Shown: positions 38,636 through 47,630 of the stretch, in pieces
Numbering within the stretch: the first letter of the stretch is position 1
Layout: every line of letters begins with the position of its first letter
Origin: Leptolyngbya sp. BL0902
GTDB lineage: Bacteria > Cyanobacteriota > Cyanobacteriia > Phormidesmidales > Phormidesmidaceae
DNA length: 64,000 bases
Reading direction: 5' to 3'
Assembly (NCBI RefSeq): GCF_016403105.1
Contig: NZ_CP046155.1
Span: 3,687,906-3,751,905 of the forward strand
Translations under genes and position numbers: made by a program
The notes under the pieces: model-generated
Database searches by the model: none
Told to the model about the DNA's origin: nothing
The model's input: only the letters and a program-made list of their open reading frames with translations

Positions 38636-39649
38636 ATGAACCTTCGGCCTTTGAGCCTATGCCTTCTGATTACAACCCTGCTGGCGGGGGCTAGCCCTGG
38701 GCTGGCCTCCAACCTCAACCAACAGTTGGATATTCAGCCCCGCAACGCTACTCAGGGCGCAGCCCGCGATGTGGCCGACCAGTGGGCACAGTTGGGCCAT
38801 CAACAGGCCACCGAGGGAGACCTGGCCCAGGCTACCCAATCCTGGACTGAGGCCGTCGCCATCTATGCCCTGCTGGGCGACACCCAGGCCCAAGCCCAGA
38901 TCTACAGTGCCCTGGGCAATGCCTTTGTGGCCCTAGGACAATTTTCGGAGGCCGAGCGCGCCTTTCAGCGCCGGGTTGGCACCGCCCGCGTGAATAACGA
39001 TGCCCTGGGGGTGGTATTTGGGCTGAACAACCTGGGTTCCCTGCACCTCAGCCTAGGTCGTTTGGAGACGGCCCAAACCTACTTTGAGGAAGCCCTGACC
39101 GTAGCCCAGCCCACCCGCGACGCCAACGCCATCGGCCTCTCCCTCAGCAATTTGGGCCTGGTGGCCCTGCGGCGCGAGCAGTGGGAACAGGCCATTGCCC
39201 TACTAGAACCTGCGACCAACTATCGCCTGTTGGGGGGCGACAATCTGGGCGAAGCCAATAGCTCCAATCACCTAGGGGAAGCCTACCTGGCCGTGGGCCG
39301 AGAGTCCAACGCCATTGGAGCCTTTCGGGTAGGGCTGCGGCTGGGGGCAGAGGCCGCAGACCGCGCCACCCAACTGCGAGCCATCGACGGCCTGCTCACC
39401 CTCTACTTTGGCCGCGAAGACTTTGCTACCGCCAAGCCCTTCCTCGACCGCCGTGCCGCCCTTACCCTCAACACCCCCAACCCCGATGCCCAAGCGGCCC
39501 TCACCCTGCGCTGGTTGGGAGACTATTACCGCGCCACCGGGGCCACAGACAACGCCAGAACGGCCTACACCCAAGGGCTAACCATTGCCCGTTCCCTCTC
39601 CCTCAAAAGTCTTGAGGCAGAATTTTCCAACCGTTTGCTCCGGCGCTAG
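38636..39649 (+). CDS. Exported TPR-repeat protein
   Basis: A 337-aa protein with a clear signal peptide (MNLRPLSLCLLITTLLAG, cut near ASPGLAS) and a mature region of repeated TPR helices, such as ALGNAFVALGQFSEAERAF, LGSLHLSLGRLETAQTYFEE and LGLVALRREQWEQAIALLE. TPR proteins serve as protein-binding scaffolds. It starts 10 bp after the sigma-like gene (ATG 38636, with GAGGGG just upstream), so its role probably relates to that regulator, such as sensing in the periplasm; that is inference. An upstream alternative frame from 38558 overlaps the sigma gene and is not preferred. Confidence 0.88.
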   Translation: MNLRPLSLCLLITTLLAGASPGLASNLNQQLDIQPRNATQGAARDVADQWAQLGHQQATEGDLAQATQSWTEAVAIYALLGDTQAQAQIYSALGNAFVALGQFSEAERAFQRRVGTARVNNDALGVVFGLNNLGSLHLSLGRLETAQTYFEEALTVAQPTRDANAIGLSLSNLGLVALRREQWEQAIALLEPATNYRLLGGDNLGEANSSNHLGEAYLAVGRESNAIGAFRVGLRLGAEAADRATQLRAIDGLLTLYFGREDFATAKPFLDRRAALTLNTPNPDAQAALTLRWLGDYYRATGATDNARTAYTQGLTIARSLSLKSLEAEFSNRLLRR

Positions 39650-40030
39650 CCCAGCCTCAGATCGAAAACCGTTTGAAAACCATCCGGGGAACCGGGGGGA
39701 GTTAAGGGGCTGGAGGCTCTAATCCTTTAGCTTTTCGCTCATCCCCAACTCAGGTGATTCATGCGAAATCCGAATAGAGCACCCCGATATAAACCGAGGC
39801 TTTGAAAAGATCAGTTTGGGTGCAATCGATTTTCAAATCGGGGGTAAACGCCTAGGATCTGGTATCAGGCCAAATCTCTATGGAGTACCCCAAAGTGGCA
39901 AGTGGTCGAAACGCAGGGGAATTTGGGTGTCGGGGCATCAGCCCAAAAAAAGCGGATGGCACAGACCACCCGCTTCCTTGCTAGCCGGAGCAAGCCCTAG
40001 GGCTAAGCTCTCATATCAGTCAACCCGGTC
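39650..40030. other. Gene-free gap between TPR gene and dnaK
   Basis: It contains the dnaK terminator (39945-39974) and a short palindrome CGATTT/AAATCG (near 39830). The rest shows no convincing ORF or repeat. Confidence 0.5.
39945..39974 (-). terminator. Rho-independent terminator of dnaK (DnaK2)
   Basis: On the minus strand AGCGGGTGG (from 39974 down) pairs with CCATCCGCT (ending 39951) across a six-base loop, one G-U pair, followed directly by TTTTTTT (39951-39945). It lies 57 bp past the dnaK stop. Confidence 0.9.
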
Positions 40031-41932
40031 TTATTTGCCTTCGGGTTCCGAGAACTCAGCATCAATTACGTCATCGTCGCCGCCGGAGCTGCTAGAGGTG
40101 CCAGCATCCGCCGCGCCCGACGCATCGCCCCCGGCCTGTTGGTACAGGTTGGTGCTAATGCCGTAGAGGGTTTGCTGGAGCTGCTCGGTGAGGGTTTTGA
40201 TCGTATCGAAGTTTTCGGCGGCAATGGCGTCCTTCAACTCCTTGATCTGCCCCTCGGCTTTCTCCTTATCGGCAGCGGGCACCTTGTCGCCCATGTCGGC
40301 CAGTTGCTTTTCGGCCTGGTAGGCGAGGGAGTCGGCCTGGTTCTTCAGGTCGATGCGCTCCCGACGCTCTTTGTCAGCGGCAGCGTTGACTTCAGCATCT
40401 TTGACCATTTTCTCCACATCTTTTTCATCCAGGGTGGAGGCACCGGAAATGGTGATGGTCTGCTCTTTGCCTGTCCCCTTGTCCTTGGCGGTGACGTTCA
40501 GGATGCCGTTAGCGTCGATGTCGAAGATGACCTCGATTTGGGGCACGCCACGGGGAGCGGGGGGAATGCCGGAGAGCTGGAAGTCGCCCAGCTTCTTGTT
40601 GTCGGCGGCCATTTCCCGTTCGCCCTGGAAAATCTTAATTTCCACGTTGGTTTGGCCATCCTGGGCCGTGGAGAACACCTCAGACTTCTTGGTGGGGATG
40701 GTGGTGTTGCGGGTGATCAGCTTGGTCATCACGCCGCCCAGGGTTTCCACACCGAGGGATAGGGGGGTGACATCCAGCAGCAGGATGTCCTTCACTTCCC
40801 CAGCCAGCACGCCGCCCTGAATCGCCGCACCCACGGCCACCACCTCATCGGGGTTGACGGTTTCGTTGGGTTCTTTGTCGAGGGTGCGCTTCACCACCTC
40901 TTTGATGGCAGGAATCCGGGTAGAACCGCCCACCAGCACTACTTCGTTGATGTCGCTCTTGCTTAGCTTGGCATCCTTCAGGGCTTGCTCCACGGGGATG
41001 CGGCAGCGGTCGATCAGGTCGGCGCAGAGTTCTTCAAACTTGGCGCGGGTGAGGGTCGTTTCCAGGTGCTTGGGGCCGTCCTGGGTGGCGGTGATGAAAG
41101 GCAGGTTGATTTCCGCCTGGGTAACGCTAGACAGCTCGATTTTGGCCTTTTCCGCAGCTTCGGTGAGGCGCTGGAGGGCTTGCTTGTCTTTGCGCAGGTC
41201 GATGCCTTCCATTTTCTGGAATTCGCCTGCCATGTAGTCCACGATTTTTTTGTCGAAGTCGTCGCCGCCCAGGTGGGTGTCGCCGCTGGTGGCCAGCACT
41301 TCAAACACCCCGTCGCCCACTTCTAGGATGGACACGTCGAAGGTACCGCCGCCAAGGTCAAACACCAGGATGGTTTCGTTGCTCTTGCGGTCGAGGCCGT
41401 AGGCTAGGGCGGCGGCGGTGGGCTCGTTGATTATCCGCAGCACTTCTAGACCCGCGATTTTCCCGGCGTCCTTGGTAGCTTGGCGCTGGGAGTCGTTGAA
41501 GTAGGCGGGGACGGTAATTACCGCCTGGGTGACTTTTTCGCCGAGGTACTTGCTGGCGTCGTCGGCCAGTTTCCGCAGCACCTGGGCCGAAATTTCTTCG
41601 GGGGCAAACTGCTGACCCGCCTGGGGACAGTCAATTTTCACGTTGTTGCCCACGTTCAGCACTTTGTAGGCCACTTCGGTGGATTCGGTGCCTACTTCGT
41701 CGTAGCGGCGACCGATGAAACGCTTCACCGAGTAAAAGGTGTTTTCGGGGTTCATCACCGCTTGGCGCTTGGCGATTTGGCCCACCAGGCGATCCCCATT
41801 TTTGGCATAGGCCACCACCGAGGGCGTGGTACGGAACCCTTCGGCGTTAGCAATTACGGTGGGTTTCCCCCCTTCCATCACGGCAACCACAGAGTTTGTG
41901 GTACCTAGGTCAATCCCAACAACTTTTCCCAT
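40031..41932 (-). CDS. dnaK: Hsp70 chaperone DnaK (DnaK2 type)
   Basis: A complete 633-aa DnaK, the size of the essential cyanobacterial DnaK2. It shows [13 protein letters not shown] (6-18), [29 protein letters not shown] and the substrate-binding domain with [13 protein letters not shown], ending in a Gly/Ser-rich disordered tail ([17 protein letters not shown]). Compared with the paralogue at 1-1738, it lacks the extra [11 protein letters not shown]-type segment. The ATG at 41932 and a strong terminator downstream support a single-gene transcript. No CIRCE or other heat-shock operator was recognised upstream. Confidence 0.97.
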   Translation of the reverse strand: MGKVVGIDLGTTNSVVAVMEGGKPTVIANAEGFRTTPSVVAYAKNGDRLVGQIAKRQAVMNPENTFYSVKRFIGRRYDEVGTESTEVAYKVLNVGNNVKIDCPQAGQQFAPEEISAQVLRKLADDASKYLGEKVTQAVITVPAYFNDSQRQATKDAGKIAGLEVLRIINEPTAAALAYGLDRKSNETILVFDLGGGTFDVSILEVGDGVFEVLATSGDTHLGGDDFDKKIVDYMAGEFQKMEGIDLRKDKQALQRLTEAAEKAKIELSSVTQAEINLPFITATQDGPKHLETTLTRAKFEELCADLIDRCRIPVEQALKDAKLSKSDINEVVLVGGSTRIPAIKEVVKRTLDKEPNETVNPDEVVAVGAAIQGGVLAGEVKDILLLDVTPLSLGVETLGGVMTKLITRNTTIPTKKSEVFSTAQDGQTNVEIKIFQGEREMAADNKKLGDFQLSGIPPAPRGVPQIEVIFDIDANGILNVTAKDKGTGKEQTITISGASTLDEKDVEKMVKDAEVNAAADKERRERIDLKNQADSLAYQAEKQLADMGDKVPAADKEKAEGQIKELKDAIAAENFDTIKTLTEQLQQTLYGISTNLYQQAGGDASGAADAGTSSSSGGDDDVIDAEFSEPEGK

Positions 41933-42177
41933 CGTTTTTTGGCTCCGGCTTAAGAACTACATCTATAGTGCGGGGTTCCTCCATTTACCTAAAGGAGAGG
42001 ATACCGAACCACCTAAGGCGGGGTTTGCGCTGTGGCCCGGTTGTGTCAGGCCAAAATGGGGTGGATAGGCACCCAGTTGGCCCGAACTAAAGTACACAAA
42101 TATGGCTGCAACCCTGCCCTTGGATAGAGATGGCTTAGGATAAACCTAGGTCGCCGTCCTGTTCCCCCAATGCCGCC

Positions 42178-42762
42178 ATGACTAGCACCCTATCCCCCAA
42201 GACGCTACTCACCTTCGAGGACTATCTGGCCTATGACGACGGCACCGACACCCGCTACGAACTGGTGGATGGAGAGCTGGTAGCCATGCCCCCAGAATCC
42301 CAGCGAAATAACGCTATTGCCAGACGACTATGGGCTGTGTTGCTTCAGCATCTTCCCTTAGAACGCTTGGCCTACAAAGATACCGAAGTGGCGGTGATGG
42401 GTCGCCGTGCCCGCTGCCGGATTCCAGACCTGCTGGTGCATTCCGAAGAGTCGCTGTTGGCGATTCAGAATCAGCCCCGCGCCACCCTCACCCATGAGAT
42501 GCCGCCCCCGGCCCTGGTGGTAGAGGTGGTGAGCCCTGGGGAGGCCAACCGCAGCCGCGACTATCGCCACAAACGCACGGAATACGCCGCCCGTGGCATT
42601 GCTGAATATTGGATTGTTGACCCCGAAACTCGCCAGGTAACGATCTGCCAGTGGGTGGATGGCCAGTACGAAGATAGGGTATTTCAGGGCGATCAGGCGC
42701 TTCAATCCATCGTGGTGCCCCAAATTGCCCTCACCGCTGGTCAACTCTTCGTGCATCCATAA
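42178..42762 (+). CDS. Uma2-family protein (PD-(D/E)XK fold), copy 1
   Basis: A 194-aa member of the Uma2 family, abundant in cyanobacteria and built on a PD-(D/E)XK nuclease fold. It has the pattern YELVDGELVAMPP (about 25-37), CRIPDLLVHSEE (81-92) and VVEVVSPGEANRSRDYRHK (about 115-133), which supply the Asp, Glu and Lys of the fold. Cellular function is unknown. It shares two blocks of near identity at DNA level with the next gene (see findings). ATG 42178 has the same local context as the downstream copy. Confidence 0.85.
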   Translation: MTSTLSPKTLLTFEDYLAYDDGTDTRYELVDGELVAMPPESQRNNAIARRLWAVLLQHLPLERLAYKDTEVAVMGRRARCRIPDLLVHSEESLLAIQNQPRATLTHEMPPPALVVEVVSPGEANRSRDYRHKRTEYAARGIAEYWIVDPETRQVTICQWVDGQYEDRVFQGDQALQSIVVPQIALTAGQLFVHP

Positions 42763-42807
42763 AGGGCAATGCCCACCCCACCCCTGTCCCCTCCTCGCTG
42801 TGCCGCT

Positions 42808-43392
42808 ATGATCAGCACCTTATCCCCCAAGACGCTACTCACCTTCGAGGACTATCTGGCCTATGACGACGGCACCGATACCCGCTACGAACTGGTGGAT
42901 GGAGAGCTGGTAGCCATGCCCCCAGAATCCCCGCAGAACCTCAAACTGGCCCGATGGTTGATGGTGCAGTTCCTAAAATATCTACCCCTAGATCGCGTGA
43001 CCTACAATACCGAAGTGGCGGTGATGGGTCGCCGTGCCCGCTGCCGGATTCCAGACCTGCTGGTGCATTCCGAAGAGTCGCTGTTGGCGATTCAGAATCA
43101 GCCCCGCGCCACCCTCACCCATGAGATGCCGCCCCCGGCCCTGGTGGTAGAGGTGGTGAGCCCTGGGGAGGCCAACCGCAGCCGCGACTATCGCCACAAA
43201 CGCACGGAATACGCCGCCCGTGGCATTGCCGAATATTGGATTGTTGACCCCGAAACTCGCCAGGTAACGATCTGCCAGTGGGTGGATGGCCAGTATGAAG
43301 ACATCATCTTTCAGGACGCAGCCCCCATTAGCTCTACCGTGGTGCCCGAACTGACGCTCACGGTTGATCAACTGTTTTCGATGGGCGGCTGA
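42808..43392 (+). CDS. Uma2-family protein (PD-(D/E)XK fold), copy 2
   Basis: A 194-aa paralogue directly downstream of copy 1 (45 bp gap, same strand). The N-terminal forty residues and a central block of about 95 residues are nearly identical, while residues about 40-66 and the last thirty-odd differ strongly. ATG 42808 (ISTLSPKTLLTFEDYLAYDD after Met) aligns with the start of copy 1; a longer start at 42769 is unlikely. Function unknown, as for copy 1. Confidence 0.85.
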   Translation: MISTLSPKTLLTFEDYLAYDDGTDTRYELVDGELVAMPPESPQNLKLARWLMVQFLKYLPLDRVTYNTEVAVMGRRARCRIPDLLVHSEESLLAIQNQPRATLTHEMPPPALVVEVVSPGEANRSRDYRHKRTEYAARGIAEYWIVDPETRQVTICQWVDGQYEDIIFQDAAPISSTVVPELTLTVDQLFSMGG

Positions 43393-43512
43393 TCCAGTTT
43401 TTTCGGTGGGCGGCTGAGCGGTTTATGACACTGGCCGTTGATGAGTTGGGGCCAGCTTCGCGGAGGGAGCCATTATTGGATTGTGGGTCTGTCTGGATGA
43501 TGGGTCTGTCCC

Positions 43513-44022
43513 TTAGCCATTGTGTTGAGCATCGTCCACCTCGCAAGCCCCAATGCTGACCCAGGTGCTAGAGAGGGTGCCGTCTGGGCCTTGATACCAT
43601 TCTTTTTTCCAGATGGGGGCGTTGTGCTTGAGGGTATCAATGGCGAACTGGCAGGCGGCAAAGGCTTCGGCGCGATGGGGACAGCCGACCGCGACGAGGA
43701 CACTGATTTCTCCTACGGCCAACTTTCCGGTGCGGTGGTGAATCACAACGCGGGTGGCCTCGGGCCAGGTTTGGCGAATTTGGTCGGCAATCTGGCGAAA
43801 AACCGCTAGGGCCATGGGTTCGTAGGCTTGGTATTCCAACGCCACTACCGGAAAACCGTCGGTCTGGTTACGCACCATGCCGCTCATCACCACCACCGCC
43901 CCATTGGCCGGATCGTCGGCGAGGGCATAGACCTCTTCCAGGCTGAGGGGGGCAAAAGTAATGCGAAAGGAATTGGGAGCCGAGGCCACCGGAGCAGGAC
44001 TAGGGGCAGCAACCATAGACAT
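43513..44022 (-). CDS. moaE: Molybdopterin synthase catalytic subunit
   Basis: Inserts the dithiolene sulfurs into precursor Z together with MoaD. The 169 aa show VVMSGMVRN (about 45-53), VVALEYQAYEPMALAVF, ATRVVIHHRTGKLAVGE, SVLVAVGCPHRAEAF and APIWKKEWY, all MoaE marks. The catalytic lysine lies in KHNAPIWKKE. The start is either ATG 44022 or 44016. No moaD is adjacent. It is divergent from the EGY-type protease gene across 141 bp. Confidence 0.94.
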   Translation of the reverse strand: MSMVAAPSPAPVASAPNSFRITFAPLSLEEVYALADDPANGAVVVMSGMVRNQTDGFPVVALEYQAYEPMALAVFRQIADQIRQTWPEATRVVIHHRTGKLAVGEISVLVAVGCPHRAEAFAACQFAIDTLKHNAPIWKKEWYQGPDGTLSSTWVSIGACEVDDAQHNG

Positions 44023-44163
44023 AGACAGAGCTGGGGATGTGTTTAGGATATCCTGTCTGCCCCGGTCGCAGCTGGCCTGCACGGCTAGGGGGGATCGCGG
44101 TAGACTGAAGACCGAACCGAGACACACGACTAAGACACTTTAAGGACGGCACCACACCACACC

Positions 44164-45654
44164 ATGGCGACTACTGGGTTAATTTTGCTGGCGGCAATTG
44201 CAATTTTAGTTTGGGGCTACCGCCGCGCCCTGCCCTACGGCACTATCGGGATTTTGGCCTGGTTGCAATCCGTGGTGTTGATGGCTCCTTGGCTGTTGTT
44301 TTTTGGCCTGTTTGCCGTTGGGGTATACATCAACCTGGCTGGGGTGTTGGTGCTGCTGCTGGTGTCCACAGGCATTTATATCTACCTGGGCCGACGACTC
44401 CGCACCCTTGGTCAAGCCGCTTTCATCGCCGAACAAACTGCCAACGCCCTCAAGGCAGACGCTGCTCCTAGCCCAGAGCCTGAGACCATCGCTGAAGCTC
44501 CGGTGGCCCCCGCCGAGGTGAAGCCAGAGGAAGCGGCCAAAATTGTGATTCCTGCCGAAGATTTAGCCAAAATTGAGGGTATTTTCGGCATCGACACCTA
44601 CTTCCGCACCGAAACCATTCCCTACGACCAGGGGGCAATCTTTCGCGGCAACCTGCGCGGCAATCCGGCGGAAACCCGGGCCCGCCTGAGTGCCCTGCTG
44701 ACGGAACGCCTCGGCGACCGCTACCGCCTCTTCCTGGTCGAAAGCCTGGAGAAAAAGCCTACCGTGGTGGTGCTTCCGGCCTCGATGGATCCGGCTAAAA
44801 CGACGCCGACCCAGTGGGCCATTGCCGGGGTGTTGGGGCTGGCCACAGTGTTCACCAGTCTAGAGGCCGGGGCCATGCTGCAAGGCTTTGATCTAGTGCA
44901 AGAATTTTCCCGCTGGACGGCGGCGCTGCCCTTGGTGCTGGGGCTGTTGGTGGTGCTGGTCAGCCATGAAATTGGCCATTGGGTGCTGGCTCGTCGCCAT
45001 GGGGTGCGCCTCAGCCCGCCCTACCTGTTGCCCACCTGGCAGATTGGTTCCTTCGGTAGCCTCACCCGGTTCGAGTCGCTGTTGGCCAACCGCAGCGTGT
45101 TGTTCGACATTGCCCTGGCGGGGCCAGCGGCGGGGGGGCTGGTGTCCTTGGGAATGCTGGTGACGGGTCTGGTTTTGTCCCATCCTGGGAGCCTGTTTCA
45201 GTTGCCTTCCACCTTTTTCCAAGGCTCTGTTCTGGTGGGCACCCTGGCCAAGGCCGTGCTGGGGTCGGCCCTGCAAGAGCCCCTGGTGGATGTGCATCCC
45301 CTCACGGTCTTTGGCTGGCTGGGTCTGGTAATCACCGCTCTCAACCTCATGCCCGCTGGTCAGTTGGATGGAGGCCGCATTGTGCAAGCCATCTATGGTC
45401 GTAAAACCGCTGGCCGCACCACGGTCATCACCCTAATTTTGCTGGCCCTCGTCACCCTGGCCAACCCCCTGGCCCTCTACTGGGCGGCGATTATTCTTAT
45501 CCTCCAGCGCAACCTAGAGCGTCCCTGCCTCGACGACATTACTGAACCCGACGACGCCCGCGCTGCCCTGGGTCTGCTGGCGCTGTTTTTGGCCCTAGCG
45601 GTGCTGATGCCCCTCACCCCCAGCCTAGCCGGACGGTTGGGCATTGGCGGTTAG
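44164..45654 (+). CDS. EGY-type site-2 protease (M50 family)
   Basis: A 496-aa intramembrane metalloprotease homologous to plastid EGY1/EGY2. Two N-terminal helices (about 2-20, 42-70) precede a soluble acidic stretch; the GNLRG motif (about 161-165) is typical of EGY proteins. Zinc motif HEIGH is at about 268-272, and the second metal motif NLMPAGQLDGG is near 393-403. Several more helices end the protein. It probably cleaves membrane-bound regulators or signalling proteins. Start ATG 44164; it is a single gene. Confidence 0.92.
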   Translation: MATTGLILLAAIAILVWGYRRALPYGTIGILAWLQSVVLMAPWLLFFGLFAVGVYINLAGVLVLLLVSTGIYIYLGRRLRTLGQAAFIAEQTANALKADAAPSPEPETIAEAPVAPAEVKPEEAAKIVIPAEDLAKIEGIFGIDTYFRTETIPYDQGAIFRGNLRGNPAETRARLSALLTERLGDRYRLFLVESLEKKPTVVVLPASMDPAKTTPTQWAIAGVLGLATVFTSLEAGAMLQGFDLVQEFSRWTAALPLVLGLLVVLVSHEIGHWVLARRHGVRLSPPYLLPTWQIGSFGSLTRFESLLANRSVLFDIALAGPAAGGLVSLGMLVTGLVLSHPGSLFQLPSTFFQGSVLVGTLAKAVLGSALQEPLVDVHPLTVFGWLGLVITALNLMPAGQLDGGRIVQAIYGRKTAGRTTVITLILLALVTLANPLALYWAAIILILQRNLERPCLDDITEPDDARAALGLLALFLALAVLMPLTPSLAGRLGIGG

Positions 45655-45686
45655 GGGATTTTGCCCACAGCCGGGTCAGTCCTGGG

Positions 45687-46532
45687 CTAGGGGTGAGCTA
45701 GGAGCCCCTCCACCACGCCCATGTGCCAACCCAAGCGCCAAACGCTGTGAGGATTGAAGCCAGATCCCAACACTCGCAGCCCCCACAGAGGAATCAGGAC
45801 TAGCCGTGGTGGCAGCCCGTATAGTTTCATGCCCTGGTTTCGGTAGCGGAGATATAGCGTGGCTAGCCCATACCCCCAGTTGTGGGCTTTGCGGTAATTT
45901 GCTCGACACGTCCCCAACAGGGATGATTTTCCCTCAGCGTAGCGATAGTGCACCACCGCGTCAGGGACAAACACCAGAGGATATCCGGCCATCTGCACAC
46001 GAATACAGTAGTCGGCGTCTTCTAAGTAAAGAACGCTTTCATCAAACCCACCCACTGCATCATGGATGGCTTTGCGAATGGCGAGGCCACATCCTCCCGC
46101 AAAGGGATAGAAAGGGGTTCTAAAATTTTGCAGATCGTTCGTTTGGGCCGTGTTGGTTGTGTCGTGATTGAGCTTTTCGTAGTCGAGGCGGCAGGCCAGA
46201 AAATCATGGCTCCTAAAGGCCAAATCTAGCGCCTCCATCCATCTCTTACCAACAACATCATCAGCATCACAAAAAGCCAGACAGTCGCCCGTCACTGCTA
46301 TGGCTCCTCTATTGCGGGCATGGGAAGCACCCTTTACCCCCGCCGCATCAATTACCTTGAAACCTGGTAGGCGATCTCTATATTGCTCGGCTATCGCTTG
46401 ACTATTATCCGTGGAGCCATTGTCAGCTACGATCACTTCATAGGGAGAAACGGTTTGCTGGGTCAGGGCTTCTAGCTGTTTATCAATCACAGATGCTCCA
46501 TTGAAACAGGGAATAACGACACTGATTTTCAT
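45687..46532 (-). CDS. Family 2 glycosyltransferase
   Basis: A 281-aa GT2-type glycosyltransferase. Nucleotide-sugar region: SVVIPCFNGASVIDKQLEAL, VIVADNGSTDNS, then the DxD-like FCDADDVVG and acceptor-side LYLEDADYCIRV (ED motif). There is no obvious membrane segment. It is AT-richer than most genes here and precedes a 1.1-kb non-coding stretch, so the region may have been rearranged. ATG 46532 (MKISVVIPCF) is the family-like start; the 37-codon extension upstream is poor. Donor and acceptor are unknown. Confidence 0.9.
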   Translation of the reverse strand: MKISVVIPCFNGASVIDKQLEALTQQTVSPYEVIVADNGSTDNSQAIAEQYRDRLPGFKVIDAAGVKGASHARNRGAIAVTGDCLAFCDADDVVGKRWMEALDLAFRSHDFLACRLDYEKLNHDTTNTAQTNDLQNFRTPFYPFAGGCGLAIRKAIHDAVGGFDESVLYLEDADYCIRVQMAGYPLVFVPDAVVHYRYAEGKSSLLGTCRANYRKAHNWGYGLATLYLRYRNQGMKLYGLPPRLVLIPLWGLRVLGSGFNPHSVWRLGWHMGVVEGLLAHP

Positions 46533-47630
46533 GGTGTAAAACTCCAAGCAGTTTTTAGATTCGTTTTTTAGATAAAGATTGAAGGTGAGCCATCTATCCA
46601 AATGAATACCAGGGAGGCTTTCAATAATTTTTTTAAGTTGCACAAACTAATTATTAGTTGCGATTTAGGTTGCAAGTCGTCTCTTGCAGAACAACCTAGA
46701 TATTCTTAGGCATGAAGAAAGAGTCTCGATTTAATCTTGGCTCTCTAAGTCAAGATTTATCACAGACTGAAAACGCTGATTTAGTGGATCAGCAGAGTTT
46801 TAGGGAGAATAATTTAGATCTAGTCCTAATGCGCTTAAGGCTTGTCTAGGAAAAATGAAGCTGTGCTAGTTTATGCTGGATAGATTAAAATGCTACGCTA
46901 GCTAACACGCCGGAAACAGAAGCTCATACTTGATTTGAATGAGCTTAAGGTCTACTTTTCTGAACATCAAGTAGATATCAGGATGAGGTGTGAGAACTTG
47001 ATCAGTATAGTTCAGATAATTGAAGGCTTAACTCCTCTTACGACCTTCCTTCAGATCGTAGAAGCCTTGAGATTCTGATTAAGCCTGACGCTGGATTCTC
47101 AGGGGATCATCTTGAGTTTATTATTACCTAAGACCCTTGTAGCGGAAGGATTCTCAAGGCATTTTATTCTGATTGCCCAATGTTCTAAAACCATAGGCAT
47201 AACTCTTTGCCTAAGCTGTAAATCAATGGAAACGTGGTGGATTCTGATGAAGGGAATCTAAGCTGATGATGACGATTAGCCATGATTCAGTTTAATTATA
47301 TCTGCGGAGAGGTGACGATTCTGGGTGCGCGATAAACCGTAACAAGATAGTTATATTCTGTAACTCAGGCTGTGTCCAAAAACCAGAATATATTGAGGCT
47401 CTTATTCGTAGGTTTTCCCTAGTGATTTTCCTAGGTTTTTGGCTCAGGCCATGGGGGAATTGTTCTAGCTGTAGCTTGTATCTCATCGCAGGCAAGCTTG
47501 GCCCGATGACAGGTATCCTAGAGCCTGCGCGGCTGGCCTTGTCTTCGGTCGTGTCCCATGGCTAGCGTGCTGGGAGACATGCCGCACTGGGCTAAGCACC
47601 TTGCTTGGTGTCTCTGGATCTGGCGGCATC
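46533..47630. other. 1.1-kb AT-rich gene-free stretch
   Basis: Low GC compared with the neighbourhood. It holds only short ORFs; the best is 46712-46849 (+), 45 codons beginning MKKESRFNLGSLSQ with no good ribosome site. The inverted pair CCAAAAACC (47376-47384)/GGTTTTTGG (47434-47442) lies near the right end. It may be the remains of a lost gene within a polysaccharide cluster, but no recognisable fragment was found. Confidence 0.5.
47376..47442. repeat. Inverted repeat in AT-rich gap
   Basis: CCAAAAACC and GGTTTTTGG form a perfect 9-bp inverted repeat with a 49-bp spacer; flanking bases (GGC...GCC-like) partly extend it. Compatible with a decayed small mobile element, but no terminal duplication was seen. 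Confidence 0.4.

Noticed and set aside
40139-41908. Several ORFs antisense to dnaK
   Set aside because: Typical shadow frames over a highly conserved GC-rich gene.
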